A DNA stretch of 64,000 bases from Streptomyces tsukubensis (GTDB lineage: Bacteria; Actinomycetota; Actinomycetes; Streptomycetales; Streptomycetaceae). Of the stretch, positions 17,901-27,143 are shown piece after piece. The stretch's first letter is position 1, and every line of letters begins with the position of its first letter. Made by a program: the position numbers and the translations under genes. The stretch is from contig NZ_CP045178.1 of assembly GCF_009296025.1 (NCBI RefSeq), forward strand, positions 4,588,001 through 4,652,000, given 5' to 3'. Under the pieces are notes generated by a model, which saw only the letters and a list, made by a program, of their open reading frames with translations, did no database searches and was not told the DNA's origin.

Positions 17901-19205
17901 GAACAGGGCGTGCGAGAGGAGGGGCAGCACCCCCGCGTGCGTCCCGCGCGGTCCGTCGCTGCTCACCTCCCTGACGATCAGCTCAGCGAGCCCCGGTTCC
18001 AGTTCGAGACCGACGGCCTTGGCCGGGCTTGTCACGGCCTCGCGCAACTCGGCGGTGGTCAGTGGCCCGAGCACCATGTGACGGTGTTGCAGAGCGTCGG
18101 ACAGTTCCGGATAACCCAGGCATTCCTCGAAGAAGTCGGCGCGTATGCCGAGGACTACGAGGACGGGGGCGGGCGAGCCGTCCTCCGCCGGTGTGCAGGC
18201 GGCGTGGAGGAGCTGGATGAAGGTGCGCCGCCTCGCCTCGTCGGAGCAGAGGGTGAAGGTCTCCTCGAACTGGTCGACGATGACGACAGGGCGGGCGTCG
18301 GAGGGGGCCTGCCGCGCCACCCAGGCCGCGACGGCCGCTCTGGCCTCGCGCGTGAATTGGCTTGAATCCGGCTCTGCCGCGGCGGCGGGATCGGGGGCCC
18401 GCCGGATCAGCTCCGCGAGGTCGGGTATCCGGCGGGTCAGCTCCGTGAGCGGATCGGCCCCGGGCACGAGTGGGAGTACCTCGCCCGCCCGGCCGCTCCC
18501 CTCCCGCAGGGCTCCGTCGCGCAGGACAGGTACGAGACCGGCGTTGAGGAGGGAGGACTTCCCCGCCCCCGAGGTGCCGACGAGCATGATCAGCCCGCCC
18601 GTGGTCGCCGCCGCCCTGAGCTGGTCGAGGAGGGCGTCCGTACTGCGCCGCCGCCCGAAGAACCACCGCGCGTCCTGCGGCCGGTAGGAGGCGAGCCCTC
18701 GGTAGGGGCAGACGGCTCCGGGGACGGAGGGGGCATCGCCCGCCGCCCGTTTCGCACCGGCGGCCCCTCCCGTCTCGCCCTCGGCGGCGGACGCCGTGGC
18801 CGCCGAGGACGTCGCCGAGTCCGCCGCACCCGCCGAGTCCGCCGAGGTCCCGGAGGGGGCGTACGCCGGGTCGGCCACCGCGAGTTCCCAGAGGCGCTGC
18901 CACTGGACCAGGTCGTAGAGGCCGGGGGAGACGGGCACGGGCTGCGCGCGCCGCGCCTGGGGGACGAGTACGTGCAGCACAGCGGCGAGAGCGACGAACT
19001 GGGCGGGCACGTTCTTGGCCCGCCGCCAGTCGCTGATCCGCTGCGCGGACACCCGTACGGGGCGCCCTCGCTCATCGACCCGCTGAAGCCGTACGACCGC
19101 GTCGGACACGCTCTTGAGGGGAGGGTTGCCGGCCTCCTTGTACAGCAGTGCGAGACGTTCCGCCAAGGCTGTGCGTGCCCCTGAGTCGGAACTCAAGGTC
19201 TCCAC
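14922..19205 (-). CDS. nSTAND NTPase with about 14 WD40 repeats and a TM helix
   Basis: A 1427-aa signal-transducing P-loop NTPase. Residues 1-85 form a helix-turn-helix-like segment (AQRISDWRRAKNVPAQFVAL). The motif PYRGLASYRPQDARWFFGR, typical of this actinobacterial class, leads to Walker A GTSGAGKSS (about 210-218). Walker B is VVIVDQFEE (about 307-315), followed by a winged-helix/ARC2-like part. A Gly/Ser/Asp-only linker spans 601-656, one TM helix 688-711, then about 14 WD40 units to the C-terminus. That is enough for two seven-bladed propellers; unit 8 is shortened. The layout suggests a cytosolic DNA-binding-like/NTPase half and a WD40 sensor half separated by the membrane. Relatives act in signalling and, in some nSTAND families, phage defence; the role here is unknown. 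No partner gene is adjacent. Confidence 0.88.
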   Translation of the reverse strand: METLSSDSGARTALAERLALLYKEAGNPPLKSVSDAVVRLQRVDERGRPVRVSAQRISDWRRAKNVPAQFVALAAVLHVLVPQARRAQPVPVSPGLYDLVQWQRLWELAVADPAYAPSGTSADSAGAADSATSSAATASAAEGETGGAAGAKRAAGDAPSVPGAVCPYRGLASYRPQDARWFFGRRRSTDALLDQLRAAATTGGLIMLVGTSGAGKSSLLNAGLVPVLRDGALREGSGRAGEVLPLVPGADPLTELTRRIPDLAELIRRAPDPAAAAEPDSSQFTREARAAVAAWVARQAPSDARPVVIVDQFEETFTLCSDEARRRTFIQLLHAACTPAEDGSPAPVLVVLGIRADFFEECLGYPELSDALQHRHMVLGPLTTAELREAVTSPAKAVGLELEPGLAELIVREVSSDGPRGTHAGVLPLLSHALFATWQRRKAGRLTLAGYAAAGGIQGAVAATAERAWSDLGPTARTAARLLLLRLVRLGEDTQATRRRETRRQLARESTDPEMTEESLEALAHARLVTLDADTVEITHEALLHAWPRLRGWIDEDRNGNLLRQRLEEDGRAWESSGRDSSLLYRGSRLEQAREWARSTGGTDGAPDGGGGGGNGDGGGGGGVGGDGGGNGARGGGSGGSDSGGDGGSGSGSGSGDSTGISDTSLTRSAAGFLAASVRLRKRTVWISRSAVAALVVLAILAVGSAVIAWQQRDDAVFQQVVAEADRVQFTDPSLSAQLDLVAHQLRPDDESTDNRLISIVNAPLATPLLGHTGAVYLTTFSPDGRTLATASYDRTIRLWDVRDPTRPKPLGKPLTGHKGWVSSAVFSPDGHTLASTSDDSTIRLWDVRDPGHARPLGGPLPGGGGTAYLLAFSPDGHTLASANEDHTVRLWNMRAHGGPRQIGKLTGHTAAVRSVAFSPDGERLAAGGDDGTIRLWNMADVRHPEPVGPVLTGHKDTVHSVAFSPNGRTLASGGADDTIRLWNVTDPRHATRLGSPLAGHTGPIWSVAFSPDGTKLAAGSADSTASLWNVSNPAYPSQVGEALSGSSGEMYAVGFSPDGRTLATGTGDNKVRLWSIPTSDMIGRIGAFRPDGQVLATAARDEKIRFWNVRDPDRPEALGKPVMPDRNEGEVRSLAYSPNGHVLAALTGNHSVRLWNVRDPARPVPYGPPVPLRTRFAGPAVLAFSPDGRTLATALDDHTIRLWDVSDASHLRPLGKPLTGQKGWVNAFVFSPDSRTLASGSADGTVQLWNVRDPRRAARLGKPLKGHLGPVNTLAYSPDGCTLASGSDDGTVRLWNVTSRRRATGLGATLTGHTEAVVSLTYSRDGHTLASGGNDDTVRLWNVTRPTGATPIGQSMSPNAKTGNFLSFSPLSHMLGVSSGADTVRLWNLDPDQAVRRICSVTRGVLTREKWDEYLPRLSYEPPCDK

Positions 19206-19649
19206 TCCCTACTTCCCCCGCCTGCTTTCCTCGCACCTGGCTTCCGGACCGGAAAACTCAGCTTATCTGGCTGACCTGCGGTTAGTCCTCGACCGGAGGC
19301 GGGAAAATCCCCGGCGGACATCATTGCTGGCAGGATCACGCAGCAGGGACGTCCCACCGGGCGTCGCCCGGCCGCCCCACCGGCCTCGTGCTGGGAAAGG
19401 GACGTCCGGCGAGGGACGTGATGACGGCACGTCCTCTCGACCGTATGGCACCGGAGCAGCGGTACGGGGCAGTACGGGCAGGACGGGTACGGCGGTTGTC
19501 ACGCCGCCACGACCCGCCCGGCCCGCCACGGTCTTCAGCAGGCCGCGAAGCCGGACCGTCCGTCCGGCCCTGACCACCGTCGTGACGACAAGGGGTCAGG
19601 TTCTCCCCGGTCCACGCCAAGGCAGGGGGACGGCGCGGATCAGTATCGA

Positions 19650-19705
19650 CCGCACCGTTCGGCACCGGTCCCCACGAGGGGAGGGACCGGCACCGAACGG
19701 TGTGG
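19650..19705. repeat. Long imperfect hairpin in divergent intergenic region
   Basis: Left arm 19650-19672 and right arm 19683-19705 are 23 bp each and pair with three mismatches around a 10-nt loop. The stem core is CCGTTCGG and CCGGTCCC with their complements. It is not at the 3' end of an annotated gene. Confidence 0.75.
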
Positions 19706-19804
19706 CAGGTCTTGGCGATGACGCTGTTCTCCCGCGGGAGGACAGCGTCGACGCGTTTCCGCTCCCGGAAGGGGCGTAGCCCGGGGATGTGCGCGGGCGC
19801 CGTC

Positions 19805-19876
19805 CGGCCGGGAAAAGGAACGGCCGGGAAAAAGAACGGCCGGGTGCAAGAACGGCCGGGAAAAAGAACGGCCGGA
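19805..19876. repeat. 16-bp tandem repeat upstream of metG
   Basis: CGGCCGGGAAAAAGAA in four consecutive copies starting at 19805, 19821, 19837 and 19853 (copies 1 and 3 vary slightly) and a partial fifth. Confidence 0.92.
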
Positions 19877-20081
19877 AAGTCGGCACTGTCCTACGCTTAC
19901 GGCTCCTCGCCACCGCCACCGCTACCGCTACCGCCGCCACTACCGCACCGGATGCCGGACAGACGGGGTCGGCGCCGTACGTACGGAGTCGATCCCGTAC
20001 ATACCGAAATGGCACGGTCCGCACCAACTGGCGCCGTACGCGCGCGGATGGCACCGTACGTACGGAATGGAGCATCCAAGG

Positions 20082-21806
20082 ATGGCTCGACACCTGGTCA
20101 CCAGCGCGCTTCCCTACATCAACGGGATCAAGCACCTGGGCAACATGGCCGGGTCGATGCTCCCCTCTGACGTGTACTCCAGGTACCTGCGCGGGCGCGG
20201 ACACGAGGTCCTTCATATCTGCGCCACCGACGAGCACGGCACCCCCGCGGAGCTGGCGGCCAAGGCGGCCGGGCTTCCGGTGGCGGAGTTCTGCGCGCGG
20301 GCCCACGAGGCGCAGAGGGCCGTCTACGACGGTGTCGAGCTGGCCTTCGACCACTTCGGCCGGAGTTCGTCGCGGCAGAACGTCGAGATCACCCAGCACT
20401 TCGCGCGTCGGCTCCACGCGCACGGCTTCATCGAGGAGCGGGCGATCCGCCAGGTCTACTCACCGGCGGACGGCCGCTTCCTGCCCGACCGGTACGTCGA
20501 GGGCACCTGCCCGCACTGCGGCTACGACAGGGCGCGCGGCGACCAGTGCGAGGACTGTACGCGCGTCCTGGACCCGACGGACCTGTTGGAACCGCGCTCA
20601 GCGATCAGCGGCTCCACGGAACTGGAGGTCCGCGAGACCCGCCACCTGTTCCTGCTCCAGTCCCGGCTTCAGAGCGAGGTCGAGGAGTGGGTGGCGCGCC
20701 AAGAGGACAGGTGGCCGCAGCTGTCGTCGTCGATCGCCCGCAAGTGGCTGACGGAGGGGCTGCACGACCGCGCCATCACACGGGACCTGGACTGGGGTGT
20801 CCCGGTGCCGGCCGACACCTGGCCGGAGCTGGCGGCCGAGGGCAAGGTCTTCTACGTGTGGTTCGACGCCCCGATCGAGTACATCGCCGCGACGAAGGAG
20901 TGGGCGGACGCGGCGGGGAAGAGCGAGGTCCGGGACTGGACGTCATGGTGGTACGAAGCGGATGAAACGGTCCACTACACGCAGTTCATGGCAAAGGACA
21001 ATGTCCCTTTCCATACGGTGATGTTCCCGGCCACGGAGCTGGGCGTACGGGAACCGTGGAAGAAGGTCGACGTCGTCAAAGGCTTCAACTGGCTCACCTA
21101 CTACGGCGGCAAGTTCTCCACCTCCCAGCAGCGGGGCATCTTCACGGACGCCGCCCTGGAGACGCTGCCGGCCGACTACTGGCGCTACTTCCTGATCGCC
21201 AACGCCCCCGAGTCGGACGACTCGTCCTTCACGTGGGAGCACTTCGCGGCCACGGTGAACAAGGACTTGGCCGACACGCTCGGCAACTTCGTCAACCGTG
21301 TCCTTTCCTTCTCCCGCAAGCGCTTCGGCGACGAGGTCCCGGCGGGGAGCGGGCCGGGCGGGGCGGAAGCGCGTCTGGGCGAGGAGACCGCGGGACTCCT
21401 CGCCGAGTACGAGGACCACATGGACAATCTCCAGTTCCGCAAGGCGGCGGCGGCCCTGCGGGCACTGTGGTCGGCGGGCAACGCGTACCTGGAGGAAAAG
21501 GCCCCCTGGCTGGAGATCAGGACCGACCCCGAGGCAGCGGCGCTGACCCTGCGCACGGCGATGAACCTGATCCACGTGTACGCGGTCATCTCCGAGCCTC
21601 TCGTCCCGGCCACGGCCAGGGCCATCCGCGCCGCCTTCGCCTCGCGGGAGGACACGGCGACGTGGGTGACGCCCGAACGGGCCAGGTCCTTGGACGCGCT
21701 CCCGGCGGGCACGACGTTCACGGTGCCGCCGGTGTTGTTCACGAAGATCACAGCGGAGGACCTGGAGGCGTACCGGGTCCGGTTCGGTGGGGCGGCCGAA
21801 GCCTGA
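20082..21806 (+). CDS. metG: Methionyl-tRNA synthetase, KFSTS-type
   Basis: Charges tRNA-Met with methionine. The 574-aa class I synthetase has the HIGH-equivalent NGIKHLGN near residue 18. It has an [10 protein letters not shown] active-site strand and a zinc knuckle [17 protein letters not shown] (about 142-158). The KMSKS-equivalent is [12 protein letters not shown], with Thr replacing the usual second Lys position. The anticodon-binding helical domain follows ([15 protein letters not shown]). The ATG at 20082 has GGAG at 20069-20072; the in-frame ATG at 20067 lacks a good RBS. There is no C-terminal tRNA-binding EMAP domain. The HLGN/KFSTS combination belongs, as I recall it, to a MetRS lineage that is often a second copy, so another metG elsewhere is possible. 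Confidence 0.93.
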   Translation: MARHLVTSALPYINGIKHLGNMAGSMLPSDVYSRYLRGRGHEVLHICATDEHGTPAELAAKAAGLPVAEFCARAHEAQRAVYDGVELAFDHFGRSSSRQNVEITQHFARRLHAHGFIEERAIRQVYSPADGRFLPDRYVEGTCPHCGYDRARGDQCEDCTRVLDPTDLLEPRSAISGSTELEVRETRHLFLLQSRLQSEVEEWVARQEDRWPQLSSSIARKWLTEGLHDRAITRDLDWGVPVPADTWPELAAEGKVFYVWFDAPIEYIAATKEWADAAGKSEVRDWTSWWYEADETVHYTQFMAKDNVPFHTVMFPATELGVREPWKKVDVVKGFNWLTYYGGKFSTSQQRGIFTDAALETLPADYWRYFLIANAPESDDSSFTWEHFAATVNKDLADTLGNFVNRVLSFSRKRFGDEVPAGSGPGGAEARLGEETAGLLAEYEDHMDNLQFRKAAAALRALWSAGNAYLEEKAPWLEIRTDPEAAALTLRTAMNLIHVYAVISEPLVPATARAIRAAFASREDTATWVTPERARSLDALPAGTTFTVPPVLFTKITAEDLEAYRVRFGGAAEA

Positions 21807-21818
21807 GACGGCGGTGCG

Positions 21819-21878
21819 GGTGGCTGATACGTGACGGTGGCTGATACGTGCCGGTGGCTGATACGTGCGGGTGGCTGG
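21819..21878. repeat. 17-bp tandem repeat after metG
   Basis: GGTGGCTGATACGTGMB occurs at 21819, 21836 and 21853 with a truncated copy at 21870. It begins 13 bp after the metG stop. The rest of the 21807-22200 gap has no supported gene. Confidence 0.92.
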
Positions 21879-22200
21879 CGCACCACGCGCCGCCCGCGCC
21901 AAGTGGTCGGCGCGGTAGAGCCTGACGAAGTGGATCACCGGTACCTCGCGGCGCGCACCGCCCCGGCCCCCGAAATGGCCTGTGCGAGAAGCCACTTGGA
22001 CGAGAAAAACGCAACTTCGACAGGGCTCGCGGGGGCGGCTACCTTCACCTGGACCTCGGCAATCGCCCACGGTCGCACAGGAGTTCCATCAGGCTGAGCC
22101 ACCTACGACGGGGGTGCCGGTCACGCCCCACGCATCCTCGCCGCCATGCGTAAGCAATGGAACGGGTCCGCTCCAGCCACCCTCAACCAGGGAGAACCGC

Positions 22201-22758
22201 ATGTCCCATCTCGCGCTGTACACATTCGGCGTCCTCAAGTCACCCCTCACCGACCCCGCACCTCTCACGCGCGAATTTCACGAAAGCGGCGGGGCGATCT
22301 ACCCGAAGATCAGCGAGCACCCCGGATACCTCGCGCGCGCCGAAGCGGCGGAGGGCGGCCGGGGCACACTCTTCGACCTGGACTGGGGAGCGTGGGGAGA
22401 GTTCGCCGTACCGACCTGGTACGACAAGGGCCGTACGGTGGAAACCATCGCCCTGGCCGCGACCCTCTCCCTCTGGACCGACCTGCGCCCGGCCTTCGAC
22501 GCCATCTACACCGGCCTGCACCGTGAGGCGCTGAACAGGCGCTACGACTGGTTCGAGAGAACAGGACACCCGGGCTACGTGTTCTGGTGGGTCTCCGACG
22601 GCGAGATACCCACGTGGCAGGACGGCGTCTCCAGACTGGAACACCTCCACGACCACGGCTCCGCGCCGGACGCCTTCACTTTCCACCAGTCGTTCGACCC
22701 GGAGGGAACTCCGGGCAGAGTCAGAGGCATCGGGCCGAAGAGCGAGCAGGCCTCCTGA
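22201..22758 (+). CDS. DUF3291 domain protein
   Basis: A 185-aa protein with the pattern of DUF3291, a dimeric alpha/beta-barrel (ABM-like) family of unknown activity. Seen: the opening strand HLALYTFGVLKSP, a conserved Trp/Phe-rich middle (WGAWGEFAVPTWYDKGRTVETI, ATLSLWTDLRPAFDAIY), and YVFWWVSDGEIPTWQDGVSRLEHLHDHG, which forms the last strand and helix. The ATG at 22201 follows CAGGGAGAACCGC. Frames upstream to 21982 are non-coding. It stands alone between metG and the HelD-like gene. No catalytic residue set is established for the family, so I give no reaction. Confidence 0.85.
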   Translation: MSHLALYTFGVLKSPLTDPAPLTREFHESGGAIYPKISEHPGYLARAEAAEGGRGTLFDLDWGAWGEFAVPTWYDKGRTVETIALAATLSLWTDLRPAFDAIYTGLHREALNRRYDWFERTGHPGYVFWWVSDGEIPTWQDGVSRLEHLHDHGSAPDAFTFHQSFDPEGTPGRVRGIGPKSEQAS

Positions 22759-22953
22759 CAAGGGGGCCTGAACGACGGGGTTCGCCACCTTCGGGCTGCC
22801 GGGGTCGGGTCAGGGGCGCGCCGAAGTCATCTCGGTCGGGTAGCTGTTGTCCGGATCCTCATGGTTGGAGCGCGACTTTCTGCTAGTTCTGTGGCAGGGG
22901 AGGCGGGCATTGGCCCGCGGCAGCGCGAGGGGCGTTGTCAGGAGGGGGCCCAC

Positions 22954-25900
22954 ATGAGCACGAGCACGGACGCGAGCACGGACGCGAGCACGGACGCGAG
23001 CACGGGCGGGACGTCACGGAACACGATCCTGGCCACCGAGCAGAAGGCCGTCGACCGCGCGTACGACTGTTACGAGGCGCGGCTCGCCGAGATGGCCTCG
23101 CAGTCGGTGGCGACGGCGTCCGCCAGCGGCAAGGACAGCATCGCGGCCCGTAAGGGAGCGGAACTCTCGGCGGAGGAGTACGGCGGCCTGGAGGGGGAGG
23201 CCCTGGTCATCAGCCGGGTCGATGTCCAGGAAGCGAGCGAACCCGAACCGGAGACGTTCTACGTCGGGCGCCGCCACGTCTTCGACACCGAGACCCGCGA
23301 CCAGGTGGTGGTCGCGTGGACCAACCCGATCGCCGTGCACTGGCACAACGCCCGCCCGGAGTCGCCCGGCGAGGTGCTCCTACGACGTAGGTTGCGCTGT
23401 GAAGAGCGTACGGTCGAGGACTTCCTGGACGAGATCACGCCGACCGAGCAGCCGCAGTCACCGCCGCGGCCGCACGCGGACCCGCAGACGCGGACGCCGA
23501 CACGGACGCGGCCATCCGGGCGTGAGGCCACCGTGCCACCGCAGCGGTCCGAGGGGGAGGCCACCGAGGGGGAGGCCACCGAGGAGGAGGCCGTCACCGA
23601 GGAGGAGACGGCCCCGCCCGCCCCGATCGGGGGCCCTCGGTCAACGGAGGCCCCTCGGACGACGGAAGTTCCGGAGACGCCGGACGACGTCACCGACGGC
23701 CCCGACACACAAGTCAGCCCCGGCAGCCCCGAGAGGCAAATCAGCCCCGACCGGCCCGCCGGAGGCGACAGCGGGCCCCCGCTCCACGTACCCCCGCCCC
23801 GGGAGACCGGGCGCCCGCGCGGAATCGGAAAACGTAAGAAGCCCCAACCGGTCGACGCGTTCCTGCTCCGCGAGTTGCGCCGCTCCCGCAGCGGCAGGAT
23901 GCGCGACATCGTCGAGACGATCAGGCGCGACCAGATGGCACTGGTCACCGGTTCGCCCGCGGACATCCTGATCATCCAGGGAGGCCCCGGCACTGGAAAG
24001 TCGGCGGTCGGTCTGCACCGCGTGACGTGGCTCGTCAACAACGACCACTTCCGCGCACAGGACATCCTCGTCGTGGGCCCGCACCAGAACTTCCTGGAGT
24101 ACGTCGGCCGCGTCCTCCCCACCCTCGGCACCCGCAACGTCACCGCCGTCCAACTGGCCCGTCTCTGGGCCGGTGAGGTCAGGAACACGGATTCGCCCGC
24201 CGCGAGGCTGGTGAAATCCGACGAACGGATGGCGGACGTACTGCGAAGGCGAGTCGAGAGCGAGTGCCGCCCCGAGTCCCTTGACTCCCTCCTCTCCCCT
24301 CCCTCCTACGCCGGGGACGAGCCGGCCTTCGTCGTCGCGGTGGGCAGCGCCTCCTTGCGTCTGCCGCGCGCGGAGGTACTCGAACTCCTGCGGGACGCCC
24401 GAGAGGGCACCGGCGCCTACCGGACACGCAGAGACCGGTTCCGTACGCTGCTGGTCGACCGGCTCCTGAGCGAACTCGTCCGGATCGCCCCACGCCGCAG
24501 CAGGGACACGACGGTCCGCCGCGACCTGGAGCGCAACCGACAGGTCACGGCGCTCGTGGACCGGACATGGCCCGCACTGAGCCCCGAGGAGGCGCTGCGG
24601 AGTCTCCTCAGCTCGCCCACCAAACTGAACGAGTGCGCCTCGGGGACCCTCGACGACCGCGAACAGGCGGTGCTGCGCCGGCCGAGGGCGGAGAGCGCCG
24701 CAGCGGAACCCTGGACCCTCGACGACCTGGTGTGCCTTGAGGAACTGCGCTTCCTCATCGCGGGCGAGACCCCACAGAGATACCGCCACATCGTGGTCGA
24801 CGAGGCCCAGGACCTCACCCCGATGCAGGCGAGGTCACTGCGCAGACGCTGCCCGACGGGCTCGATGACCGTACTCGGCGACTTGGCACAGGCGACGGGT
24901 CCGCACTCGTACACCGCATGGGACCGGCTGGGCGGGCTCCTGTCCGACCAGGGGGACTGGCGGGTGGAGGAGCTGAACACCAGCTACCGCGTGCCTGCGC
25001 AGATCATGGAGTTCGTGGCGCCGCTGGCCCGCGCCGTGGCACCTTCCCTGCCGTACCCGATGGCTGTACGACGGGCCGACGGCCAAGCGGTTCGGCTGGC
25101 CCCCACGACCCCCTGGCAGCTACTGGACGAGGCGGCGGCCCGCACGGCACGTCTGGTCGGCACCGACGGGGGGCGCGCCCCGAGATCGATCGCTGTCATC
25201 GTGCCCGACGACTCCGACTGGCTGGAGGAGGTCCGCCGACGAGTGGACCGCGTGGACGGCCTGACGCGGGAGGAGGCGCGGACGGTATCGGTACTCCCCG
25301 CGGCGCAGGCCAAGGGCATGGAATTCGACCATGTCCTGGTCCTGGAGCCGACGACCATCGCCGAACGTGGCCCCGCGGGCCTGCGCCAGCTGTACGTAGC
25401 TCTGACCCGAAGCACCCAGACACTGACGGTCCTCCACACGACCCCCCTGCCCAACGAACTGAACGCGGCAGACGAGGACGGGGACACCGCCCCGGCCTCC
25501 GCGAACGGGACGCCCGCGGACCCCCCGACGGGGTCACGGAGCGAGACGAAGGCGGAGGCGAAGCCCGAGGCGCAGCCCGGGGCAAGGACGTCCGAAGAGC
25601 CGTCCACCCCCGAAGAGCCGTCCACGCCCGACGAATCACCTGCCGGGACCGACGACCCACCCGCCAAGACCGACGACCCACCCGCCACGGCTGACAAACC
25701 GGACGAGGTGGATGAACTGCCGGTCGGTACCTCGGTGGAGGTGCGTGTGCTCGGCCCCGGCCCAGGCCCGCACTGGAAGGTCAAAGCCCTGGCACCGGAG
25801 ACGGAACGAACCCTTCTCCTGGTCCCCCGACACGGAGAACCCGCCCCGGTCGCGGGCCCACGGCTTGAGGGCTGGGTGATCAGAAACGAAGGTCAGGTGA

Positions 25901-27051
25901 GCCTGATCTCGACCGGCGACTTCGGCCGCAGACCCATCACCGCCCGGATGGCGCCCCGGTACGAAGCGGCGCTCGGCGTACTGCGCGACATCGCGCAAGG
26001 CGACGGCACGGCGTCGCCCGAGGTGGTGGCCGGCCTCGCCGAGCTGAAGGGCATGGCCAGCCGTTGTCTACGGCGAGACCGGGTGGACTGGCTGAGCGTC
26101 TGGCGCCTACTCGGCTCGGCGGACCGAGACCGCCTGAGCGAACTGGCGGACCTCGCCCAGCGCACGCGGCAGGCGCTCACAGCGGGCACGTCGGATGTGC
26201 CCACCGCTCTGGCGAACGATCCGGCGTACGCCCACTGGGCCGACGCCCTCGTCCGCTCCGGGGCGGAACTGCGCGGCCGACGCGAGCCCGGTCCGGATGG
26301 CGAAGCGGAACGTGATCCGCGGTCCGGTCCGGAGAGCGAAGCGGAACGTGATCCGCACCCCGATCCGGAACGAGCAGCGGAACGTGAGCCGCGGTCCGGT
26401 CGTGGCCCGGACCGGACAAGGGCGTCGGCTCCCGGCGCGGCGGCTACGACGACCCCGGCCCCATCGACAGAGGCCATCGGGACAGCGGACGAACCACAGG
26501 AGGAGGACACCACCCCCATGGACACGGTCAACGCGTCTGACACGTCCGACACGTCCGACACGTTCGACACGGCGACTACCCCGGACAACAAGGGCCCGGC
26601 CGCGTCGCCGGCAGCCGGACGCCCCGCGTGGAACGAGGCACTGACACAAGAACTGCTCACCGCGGCGCGGGGCGACAGGGAGTGCAACACACACGAAGCA
26701 GTCCGCTTCGAGCTGAAGGCCGCGCTGCTACGTGCGGGCATGCGCCCCTCGGACTCGTCGGCGGCCGACGTGACCTTGGAAGGCGAGAACGGCCTCGTCC
26801 GCTACGAGGTCCTCGGCGCGGGCAGAACCGGCTACGCGGATCTGCGAGCAGGAGCGCTCCGCCTCATGGAACTCGACCGCGTCGAGCCCCACTCCGCGGA
26901 CCACCGCTACCTGGTCCTGTCAGATCCGCCCACGGAGGCCTGGGCACCGGAAGCGGTACGGGAGGTCTTCGGAACGTCCGTCGTATGGAGGACGAGGTCC
27001 GGCTGGGAGGGCCAGGACACGCGGACGGCCCTGCATCTGACTGACGACTGA
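22954..27051 (+). CDS. Giant HelD-like SF1 ATPase with C-terminal extension
   Basis: A 1365-aa superfamily 1 helicase-type ATPase related to HelD/HelR, which strip RNA polymerase from DNA. Start ATG at 22954 follows CAGGAGGGGG. Residues 25-160 resemble the HelD N-terminal coiled arm (EQKAVDRAYDCYEARLAEM; FYVGRRHVFD). Residues 165-295 are an acidic, Pro/Thr-rich insert. Walker A is GGPGTGKS (343-350), Walker B VVDEAQD (ending about 620), motif III GDLAQATG, motif IV NTSYRVPAQ, motif V AKGMEFDHVLV and motif VI LYVALTRSTQTL. After about 830 come a second low-complexity stretch, a beta domain, more charged repeats and a C-terminal domain (about 1225-1365) with an ADVTLEGENGLVRYEVLGAG core reminiscent of a PD-(D/E)XK fold without the final Lys. 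Classic HelD is about 700-770 aa, so half of this protein is extra. Confidence 0.85.
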   Translation: MSTSTDASTDASTDASTGGTSRNTILATEQKAVDRAYDCYEARLAEMASQSVATASASGKDSIAARKGAELSAEEYGGLEGEALVISRVDVQEASEPEPETFYVGRRHVFDTETRDQVVVAWTNPIAVHWHNARPESPGEVLLRRRLRCEERTVEDFLDEITPTEQPQSPPRPHADPQTRTPTRTRPSGREATVPPQRSEGEATEGEATEEEAVTEEETAPPAPIGGPRSTEAPRTTEVPETPDDVTDGPDTQVSPGSPERQISPDRPAGGDSGPPLHVPPPRETGRPRGIGKRKKPQPVDAFLLRELRRSRSGRMRDIVETIRRDQMALVTGSPADILIIQGGPGTGKSAVGLHRVTWLVNNDHFRAQDILVVGPHQNFLEYVGRVLPTLGTRNVTAVQLARLWAGEVRNTDSPAARLVKSDERMADVLRRRVESECRPESLDSLLSPPSYAGDEPAFVVAVGSASLRLPRAEVLELLRDAREGTGAYRTRRDRFRTLLVDRLLSELVRIAPRRSRDTTVRRDLERNRQVTALVDRTWPALSPEEALRSLLSSPTKLNECASGTLDDREQAVLRRPRAESAAAEPWTLDDLVCLEELRFLIAGETPQRYRHIVVDEAQDLTPMQARSLRRRCPTGSMTVLGDLAQATGPHSYTAWDRLGGLLSDQGDWRVEELNTSYRVPAQIMEFVAPLARAVAPSLPYPMAVRRADGQAVRLAPTTPWQLLDEAAARTARLVGTDGGRAPRSIAVIVPDDSDWLEEVRRRVDRVDGLTREEARTVSVLPAAQAKGMEFDHVLVLEPTTIAERGPAGLRQLYVALTRSTQTLTVLHTTPLPNELNAADEDGDTAPASANGTPADPPTGSRSETKAEAKPEAQPGARTSEEPSTPEEPSTPDESPAGTDDPPAKTDDPPATADKPDEVDELPVGTSVEVRVLGPGPGPHWKVKALAPETERTLLLVPRHGEPAPVAGPRLEGWVIRNEGQVSLISTGDFGRRPITARMAPRYEAALGVLRDIAQGDGTASPEVVAGLAELKGMASRCLRRDRVDWLSVWRLLGSADRDRLSELADLAQRTRQALTAGTSDVPTALANDPAYAHWADALVRSGAELRGRREPGPDGEAERDPRSGPESEAERDPHPDPERAAEREPRSGRGPDRTRASAPGAAATTTPAPSTEAIGTADEPQEEDTTPMDTVNASDTSDTSDTFDTATTPDNKGPAASPAAGRPAWNEALTQELLTAARGDRECNTHEAVRFELKAALLRAGMRPSDSSAADVTLEGENGLVRYEVLGAGRTGYADLRAGALRLMELDRVEPHSADHRYLVLSDPPTEAWAPEAVREVFGTSVVWRTRSGWEGQDTRTALHLTDD

Positions 27052-27066
27052 CGACTGATGACAGAC

Positions 27067-27143
27067 GGCCGATGGCCGATGACGGAATGAGCCGATGGCC
27101 GATGGCCGATGGCCGATGACCGATGACCGATGACCGAATGAGC
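27067..27143. repeat. 7-bp tandem repeat after the HelD-like gene
   Basis: GATGGCC/GATGACC heptamers repeat about ten times with two GGAATGAGCC interruptions, from the HelD-like gene stop towards the next gene. Confidence 0.85.

Larger units (their letters stand above)
19206..20081. other. 876-bp divergent gap between the STAND gene and metG
   Basis: No gene is supported. Contents seen: a long imperfect hairpin (19650-19705), a 16-bp tandem repeat (19805-19876), a four-fold CCGCTAC-like run near 19910-19935, and CGTACGTACG palindromes at about 19976 and 20055 close to metG. Both genes' promoters must be here. I found no T-box specifier or SAM riboswitch pattern by eye. Confidence 0.5.

Noticed and set aside
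19206..20081. T-box or SAM riboswitch upstream of metG
   Set aside because: I found no T-box sequence, specifier loop or SAM-aptamer core by eye, only repeats and hairpins.
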